Assembly (NCBI GenBank): GCA_025765615.1
Contig: JAIVFJ010000122.1
Coordinates: 124,001-188,000 of the forward strand
Direction of reading: 5' to 3'
Length of the DNA: 64,000 nt
Source of the DNA: Zopfochytrium polystomum
Taxonomy: Eukaryota > Chytridiomycota > Chytridiomycetes > Chytridiales > Chytridiaceae
In this document: one piece after another, positions 58,370 to 64,000 of the stretch
Numbering within the stretch: the stretch's first letter is position 1
Layout: every line of letters begins with the position of its first letter
The notes under the pieces: model-generated
The model's input: only the letters and a program-made list of their open reading frames with translations
Told to the model about the DNA's origin: nothing
Databases searched by the model: none
Made by a program: the position numbers and the translations under genes

Positions 58370-58718
58370 ATAGGCGATGGTGTTTGCAGCGGTCTCTAAA
58401 TGTTTGTACATCGTGATGCGGGTGTCGAGTTCATCGAGTGGGGGGCAAGGGTTCCTTTTGTGCGTTTTTGACTGTTTCTTTGGTGTTGTGGATTTGCACG
58501 GTAGTATGCGGTTGGGGTTTGCGCGCGGGTGAATGTGCAAGTGCAAGCGAATATATAGTTCTACGTGGTGTTATCTTGCTGATTCTTTTGGAGTCCGTGT
58601 GGAAGTGTAGTACAAACGAGGCGGGAAGTACTTTGTTAGAAGCACAACGCTTTGCGAAGGGGATCTTCGCGTACTATTCCGTCGTTCTCCCTCTCTCTCT
58701 CCCTCTCCGACTAGTGGT

Positions 58719-59087
58719 TCACACCATCACCAAACCTTGCTGTCTTGCAAACGCATCGAGCTTTGCGCTCTCGGCCCTCAGCTCCTGCAGCCTCTGCTCG
58801 ATCTTTGCCTTGTCCTCGCTGAGGGTGTCGATGCGCTCGCGCAGGGCGTCCAGCTCGGCGCGGGCGTCGAGGTGCTCGGCCTCGAGCGCGGCCGACTCCT
58901 TCTCCTGGATCGCGCACTGCTCCTTGAGCTGCGCCGTCACGTCGACCATCTTTTCAATCTCCTGGCGCGCCAGCCGCGTGCGCTCGGTGAGGGCCGCGAT
59001 GTTTTGCGCGAAGCGGCCGCGCTTCTTGCTGCTGCTGCTGGCGGCGGCGGCGGCGGCGGCGGCGGTGGCAGCAGGGTCGTCCGCCAT
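58719..59087 (-). CDS. Small coiled-coil protein
   Basis: An intronless frame of 122 codons. The N-terminus has a poly-Ala run and SSKKRGRF; the rest (about residues 25-118) is a continuous heptad-like helix (IAALTERTRLARQEIEKMV, ELDALRERIDTLSEDKAKIE). The family is not recognised. The regular heptads, lack of stops and basic N-terminus make it look real. It is on the opposite strand from its neighbours, with its 3' end 350 bp from the fasciclin stop. Confidence 0.6.
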   Translation of the reverse strand: MADDPAATAAAAAAAASSSSKKRGRFAQNIAALTERTRLARQEIEKMVDVTAQLKEQCAIQEKESAALEAEHLDARAELDALRERIDTLSEDKAKIEQRLQELRAESAKLDAFARQQGLVMV

Positions 59088-59241
59088 CTCACTGCTTGGT
59101 TTGATCTTGTCCCTTCACAATGCAACGAATGAATGTTGAACCGCGGTGATGGTTCAGGTCGGTTCTCCCCAAACAAAAAAAAATAAAACACAGCTCGCTT
59201 CCTCGAAGTTGGCCGAAACGAAGCACACAACGGCGACTGAC

Positions 59242-59273
<32 letters not shown>

Positions 59274-60314
59274 AAGAAAAAAGGAAAAAAGAAAAGGAAC
59301 CTCAACCGAGTGACCGGCACATGGCTGGCTGGCTGGCTGGCTGGCTGCCGCCGGTCCAGCCAGGTCAGCAGCCATTGTTGTGTGGCGGCGGCGGACTGGC
59401 TTGCTTGCTTGCCCGCAATCCATCCCTTCTTTGTGGCTCCCTCTGCGCCCCCTCCCCCTTCCTTCCCGCCATTCCCTTCCCCCCCACCACCTCCCCTCCT
59501 GCCAAAGGAATGAATTGCCTGCCACGGTCGGCCCAACCCGCGCGCTTTTCGCGCTTTTTCGCGCCTTTTTTTTTTTTTGTTGCTTTTTTCCCCCCAAGGA
59601 ACCAACCAAAGAAGAAGAAAAAAAGCCGAAAAAAAATCACAGAAAGACCACCCCGAACCAAACCCCACCTGTGCTTGCGTGACCTGACGTGCGTTGCGTG
59701 TGTGTTGCACCCATCCATCCCTTTCTCCCCCTCCCTAACTTTCTCCATTGCCTACCCCCTCCTTCGCGAACGACACACAACGCCGCTCGCTAACCAACCC
59801 TCCTCCTCCTCCTCCTCTTCCCCCTCCTCCCGATCCCACAACCGCCCCACAGATCTCTCTACAAAAGTGCTCCCAGCAACCACACCCACTACTCCTCCAT
59901 AAGGCGGTCTGTGGAAAAGCAACCACACCGCCCTCGTCCCCTCACCAGCTATCCTGAAGTGATTACACGCAACCTCCGCAACCTCTTGCCGTTGATCTAG
60001 AGAAAAAAAAAAAAAAAGAAAAACCTGGAGGGAAAAAAAAGGTCCTCCTAGTATCCGCCACGAGGCTTGCTCCACCAATTTCGTTGTGCACCTGAGCAGA
60101 ATCCTGGGCCGGATCTCTTATCGCTGGTCTATTTGGCTCACTTGCCGTCACAGAAGCGAAACTGTTTCATTCCAACGCTGCCTGCAAGTGCTGTAAGTTT
60201 TAAGGCGGACGTTTTGTTCTTGTTCTTAGCCCTGTGTAATGATAACGCGTCTACCTTCAACAGGCGCTCCCTTCAATCTCACTACTCCCTGTGTCCGTTT
60301 ATCTGTTTGCACGA
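59088..60314. other. Intergenic divergent region between the coiled-coil gene and PKA-R
   Basis: Holds AAAAAG-type purine runs (59240-59300), a CTGG tetranucleotide run (59323-59347) and long C/T-rich stretches. The open frames here are low-complexity shadows. The PKA-R 5' UTR probably has an intron around 60190-60265 (inference). Confidence 0.5.
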
Positions 60315-61834
60315 ATGATGGCGGCGACAACCGAAAAGTTCAAGCCAGATCAGTTCACGGTCCCCGCAAACTTTCCTGAAATCCTCAAAGATCTGAACCG
60401 AGAAGTCCTTCGATCGCAACCAAAAGACATTTACCAGTTCTGTGCGACGTATTTCCACAAGAAGCTTGCAGAACAGCGTTCAAAGCTTGTGAACTATGGT
60501 TAGTGTTGAGCTTTTCCTTTATTCATCGGGCTTACGGTGGTCGCGTGTTCCAGTCGCAGGGAAACCAGGCGAAGAGCTAGGGGTTCTACGGTCTGTCGTT
60601 GCTGCAGCAGACTTGGATGATCATCCTGTAGACGAAACGGAGGAGTCGCGACGTGAGTCCTCACGAAATGGCATGGCTCAGCAGATTGGCTACGACGACG
60701 AAGAGGATCCTGGATATCACCACGAAGGCCTCGACTCAGACTCCGACCGCTCGTCCTCTCCGGCCTCCGACTATGATTCTGATGACAACGCTTCGGAAGC
60801 AGGCGACACGATTGCGGCGGCGCCGCCTCCTCTACCCTCCTACAACCGTGGCAGGCGCACGTCTGTCTCTGCGGAATCCATGGCGCCAACAACAGACGCC
60901 ACCTACGTCAAAGTTGTTGTCCCAAAGTCCGAAGAGCAACAAACGCGGATCCACGCTTCGCTCCAGAACAACTTTCTCTTCCGCTCTTGTGACGAAGAGC
61001 AGTATGCGGACGTTGTCGCAGCTATGGCGGAGAAGCGTGTTGTGGCAGGCGAAGAAGTCATTCGCCAAGGCGCTGTTGGCGACTTTTTCTACGTTGTCGA
61101 GGATGGTACACTGGACGTGTTCGTTGCCCGCCCTGCACCTTCGGCCGACGGACCTCCTGTTATGACCAAAGTTACTGACTACGGGCCGGGCGGGTCCTTC
61201 GGCGAACTTGCACTCATGTACAATGCCCCTCGCGCGGCAACCGTCATCGCGTCCTCGGATTGCATACTCTGGGCACTTGACCGAATGACCTTCCGCCGGA
61301 TTTTGATGGAAAACACATCTCGAAAACGTCGCATGTACGAATCTTTCCTCGAAGACGTGCAGCTGTTGGCATCGTTAGAACCGTATGAGCGTCACAAAAT
61401 CGCCGACGCGTTGGAACCGATCATTTTCAACGACGGCGAGATTGTAATCAAGCAAGGAGATGCCGGCGAAAACTTTTACCTCATTGAGAGCGGTGAGGCC
61501 AGCGTCACTAAAGTAGACGAGCTGGGCGTGGAGCACGAAATGCCGGGTCTGCAGCGCGGCGCTTACTTTGGAGGTTTGTCTTGGATACATCAATTCGTGT
61601 TCAAGGTTTTAGGCTGGATTTGTGTTCCTTTCTAACGGTGTCCTTTCTTTTTTTCTCTCAATGTGTTTAGAGCTCGCCCTCCTCAATAACGAACCGCGTC
61701 AGGCGACAGTTCGCGCCAAGGGCCGCCTGAAGGTCGCCACTCTTGGAAAGCGTGCCTTTGTTCGGCTTCTTGGCCCCGTTGTCAACATCATTCGGCGCAA
61801 TGCAAATAATTACGCTACGATGACGGACCAGTGA
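60315..61834 (+). CDS. cAMP-dependent protein kinase regulatory subunit
   Basis: It holds PKA catalytic subunits inactive until cAMP binds. Three exons join in phase: 60315-60498, 60554-61573 and 61671-61834, giving 455 residues. The N-terminal docking/dimerisation helix pair ([23 protein letters not shown]) is RII-like. An acidic linker precedes the autoinhibitory site [10 protein letters not shown] at about residue 160; the Ser makes it a phosphorylatable, type II-like inhibitor sequence, as in fungal Bcy1. Two cyclic-nucleotide domains follow, each with its phosphate-binding cassette: [16 protein letters not shown] and [16 protein letters not shown], with the Glu and Arg contacts intact. 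The second ATG of MM (60318) is an equally possible start. Confidence 0.93.
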
Positions 61835-62770
61835 AGGAAAGTGTTTTATAGAGCTTTCTCTTTCACTCTCAGCAAGTCTGTCTTGCCAGATCCGCTCGGA
61901 ATCGGTACCGTGCCGCCCTCAAGTAGTACCCCATTCTTTTTTCATTTATTCGTTTCCCATTTTTATCTTTATTGTTAAAAAAAAAGATTCCCCCCATCAA
62001 ACCATCCGCTTTGTGAACTTTGGCTTCTCTCGACTTTCATTTCCTTCCCTGTTCAGCTCTTGCCTGCCTCCAGCTCGTCCTCTATTAAGACCAACTTTTA
62101 GTTCCTCTTTGCTGACTTATTTTCTGGATCCCATTGCTTTTCACTTCCTCTGTTTGCCCAACTTGCCTTACAATTCACGGAATTCCCTACAACGCCTTGT
62201 CTGTGTTTCCGTTTCTTGATTATTTCAGTGCCTCCAACTTGCCCCCTACCGCTGTTCGCCTTCCTCATTTTTCTCCTCTTTCCCACTTCCCCTTCGTCCT
62301 TGCTTACTCCGTTCAACCTCCTCCCGCCTTTCCCCACCCCACCCCACGGCCAGTCGCTCTTCTGAACGCCTCCCAATTAGAAAAGAAGTTCTGGTCTGAC
62401 GAGAGCTGTCTCGTCCACAAACCCCCCGCCATTTTTTTCCTGTTGGTTCGAGCATTCTCTTTGGCGGGCAACGATAACAGTCCACTACCGATGAATTAAC
62501 CCCCGGGAAAGAAAAAAAAAAAAAAAAAAAAAAGGCGCGATGGGTGTGTGTGTGATTGTACAATCTTTCTCTTTTGTTTGCCTTTGTTTCATTTTTCTTG
62601 TGGTTTTCTGTTTGAGTGAGAGAGAGAGAGAGTGAGAGAGATAGGGCGAGAGACAGAGAGAGAGACAGAGAGATTGTGTGTGAGCAAACAGCGGCGGCGA
62701 TCGACGGGGCCGTCGCCACCACCATCACCGGCGCCAACAACCACCCAGCCAGCACCAGCAGCAGCAGAAG
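61835..62770. other. Intergenic region upstream of the ankyrin gene
   Basis: C/T-rich for most of its length, with poly-A (62511-62533) and a (GA)n tract at 62617-62675, about 100 bp before the ankyrin ATG. No gene seen. Confidence 0.5.
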
Positions 62771-64000
62771 ATGCTCGACAGCGAGCGCCACTCCCCGGCG
62801 GCCGCCGATGCCGCCGGCTCCGCCAGCACTGACTCCGACCGCCTTCCTCCGTCTTCCACCTCCTCACCCTCCCCTCCCTCCTCCTCCTCGGCCGCTCTTC
62901 TTCTTCATCGTCGGCTGCAACGACGCTCGCTGCAGCTGCGTCTGCTGCGAATGCCGGCCCGGCCCGTGTCCCCTTCGTCGTCCTCATCATCCTCCTCGTC
63001 CTCCTCAACCACAGCCGCCTCTGGTGCCGCGGGCGGCGGCGGGGAGCTGTATAGCTTCAACAACCTGTCGGATCTCGCCGCCGCAGCCGCCGCTGCGTCC
63101 AGCTCACTCTTCCTCTTTGACGAGCCCGCCGCCGTCGCCGCAGATTCCTCCCTCCCCGCCGCAGACAAGATCTCCCGCCTCGCCGCCTTGTTCATCCGCG
63201 GTTGCTCCAGCGGCGACGTCGCCCGCGTCAAGGACATCCTCGCACTCTGCTCCGATGCCGCGTCCCCACCCAAACGCAACACAGCTGCCGCCGCCGGCGG
63301 GTTTTGAGCTCAAAAAGGCCGATCTCCTGGACGCCGTCGACGAGGATGGCACGCCGGGACTCGTCTATGCTGCCTGCTGGGGCCACGTCGACGTCGTGGA
63401 GATGTTGATCGATGCCGGCGTGTCGATCGATCAAAAGGACAACCGTGAGTTCCCCCTAGTTGGCCATAAGGGGTTGCCATAAGGGGTTGCCGTTTTTGTG
63501 TTTCGCTTGAACGTTGCCTGATCGAGCCGCCCCCCCTCTCTTTCTTTATTTCTCAAATATTGCATCCCAATCGGCCACTAGAGGGTTGGACGGCCCTCGT
63601 CTGGGCATGCTCGAATGGACACGAAGCTGTAGCGAGAATTTTGGTACGTGCATGAAGCCCACATTCCGCGCCTCATCCTGCTTTATTCCACTTTGGCCTT
63701 CGCGTTTGTGGGTTTCGGCTCACTTTGCAATCAATCCTAACACCCTACCCCACCCGCAACCCTGCCCCCACACACACTCACACACCCGCGTTCCCCTTAA
63801 ACTTTGTGAACTTAAATTGCCCGGAAAAAAATCTATTTCGACAAAAACACACAAAGATTGAAAACGGCGCTTCGAAAGACGCTCGTTCGAATCGGGGAAG
63901 ATCGTTGAAGGATCTCGTGAGCCGGACGTCAGCGTCTTCGCAGCTGGCGAAAATACTCTCGATCGACGAGAGCGTCTCCGGCCTTTCAACTCCGGCGATA
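62771..64000 (+). CDS. Ankyrin-repeat protein, 5' part only
   Basis: Ser/Ala-rich N-terminus of about 135 residues, then ankyrin repeats: ARVKDILALCSDA, DEDGTPGLVYAACWGHVDVVEMLIDAGVSID and, in the next exon (63582-63643), GWTALVWACSNGHEAVARIL. The exon from 63857 gives ENGASKDARSNRG and runs off the window. The intron at 63445 splits a Gln codon. Between the first and second repeat the frame changes at TTTT (63302-63305); with three T the reading is continuous (GGF then ELKK). The partner is unknown. Confidence 0.7.

Noticed and set aside
62616..63482. 288-codon frame covering the ankyrin N-terminus
   Set aside because: Its first part translates the (GA)n tract and a Pro-rich shadow; the first ankyrin-like helix is in the other frame starting at 62771.

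Overview
This is nuclear DNA from an intron-rich eukaryote. Most introns are about 45-120 nt long, with GT-AG or occasional GC-AG ends. Two gene products belong to the ciliary/flagellar apparatus: CCDC96/CFAP184 of the axoneme and BBS9 of the BBSome. The rest look fungal: a MAK32-type PfkB protein, a Bcy1-like PKA regulatory subunit, Ser/Thr/Ala-rich surface proteins with GPI-type ends, and Ty1/copia and Helitron remnants. Together these suggest a zoosporic (chytrid-like) fungus or a close flagellated relative. The species cannot be told from the sequence.

Layout. 1-8.6 kb is a transposon graveyard: two families of copia LTRs, a copia RNase H remnant with its polypurine tract and 3' LTR, a decayed Helitron protein cut by that LTR, and a repeat with TG...CA ends. 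8.6-27.5 kb is gene-dense: a motor-IQ-MyTH4-FERM-MyTH4-FERM myosin (+), BBS9 (-), a TBC1D19-like RabGAP (+), a Pro/Ser-rich orphan (+) and CCDC96 (+). 27.5-31 kb holds a decayed copia reverse transcriptase and other repeat debris. 31-43.7 kb carries a CSB/Rad26-type SNF2 ATPase (+), a BCS1-like AAA ATPase (+), a MAK32-like protein (+), an F-box protein (-) and a Cys-rich membrane protein (+). 44.5-48.6 kb carries a DOMON-type GPI protein (-) and a Cys-rich membrane protein (-). 49-55 kb is a second repeat region with an orphan P-type ATPase exon. 55.1-64 kb carries a five-exon ZNF706-like gene (+), a fasciclin-domain protein (+), a small coiled-coil protein (-), the PKA regulatory subunit (+) and the start of an ankyrin-repeat gene (+) that runs off the window.

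Functionally, BBS9 and CCDC96 are cilium genes, with the TBC1D19-like gene starting close to and divergent from BBS9. The MyTH4-FERM myosin ends about 15 bp from the BBS9 stop. Four secreted or membrane-anchored surface proteins lie between 42 and 58.4 kb. CSB (transcription-coupled repair), BCS1 (mitochondrial inner membrane) and PKA-R (cAMP signalling) are housekeeping genes. Several conserved genes are interrupted by single-base homopolymer length changes, which look more like assembly errors than decay.
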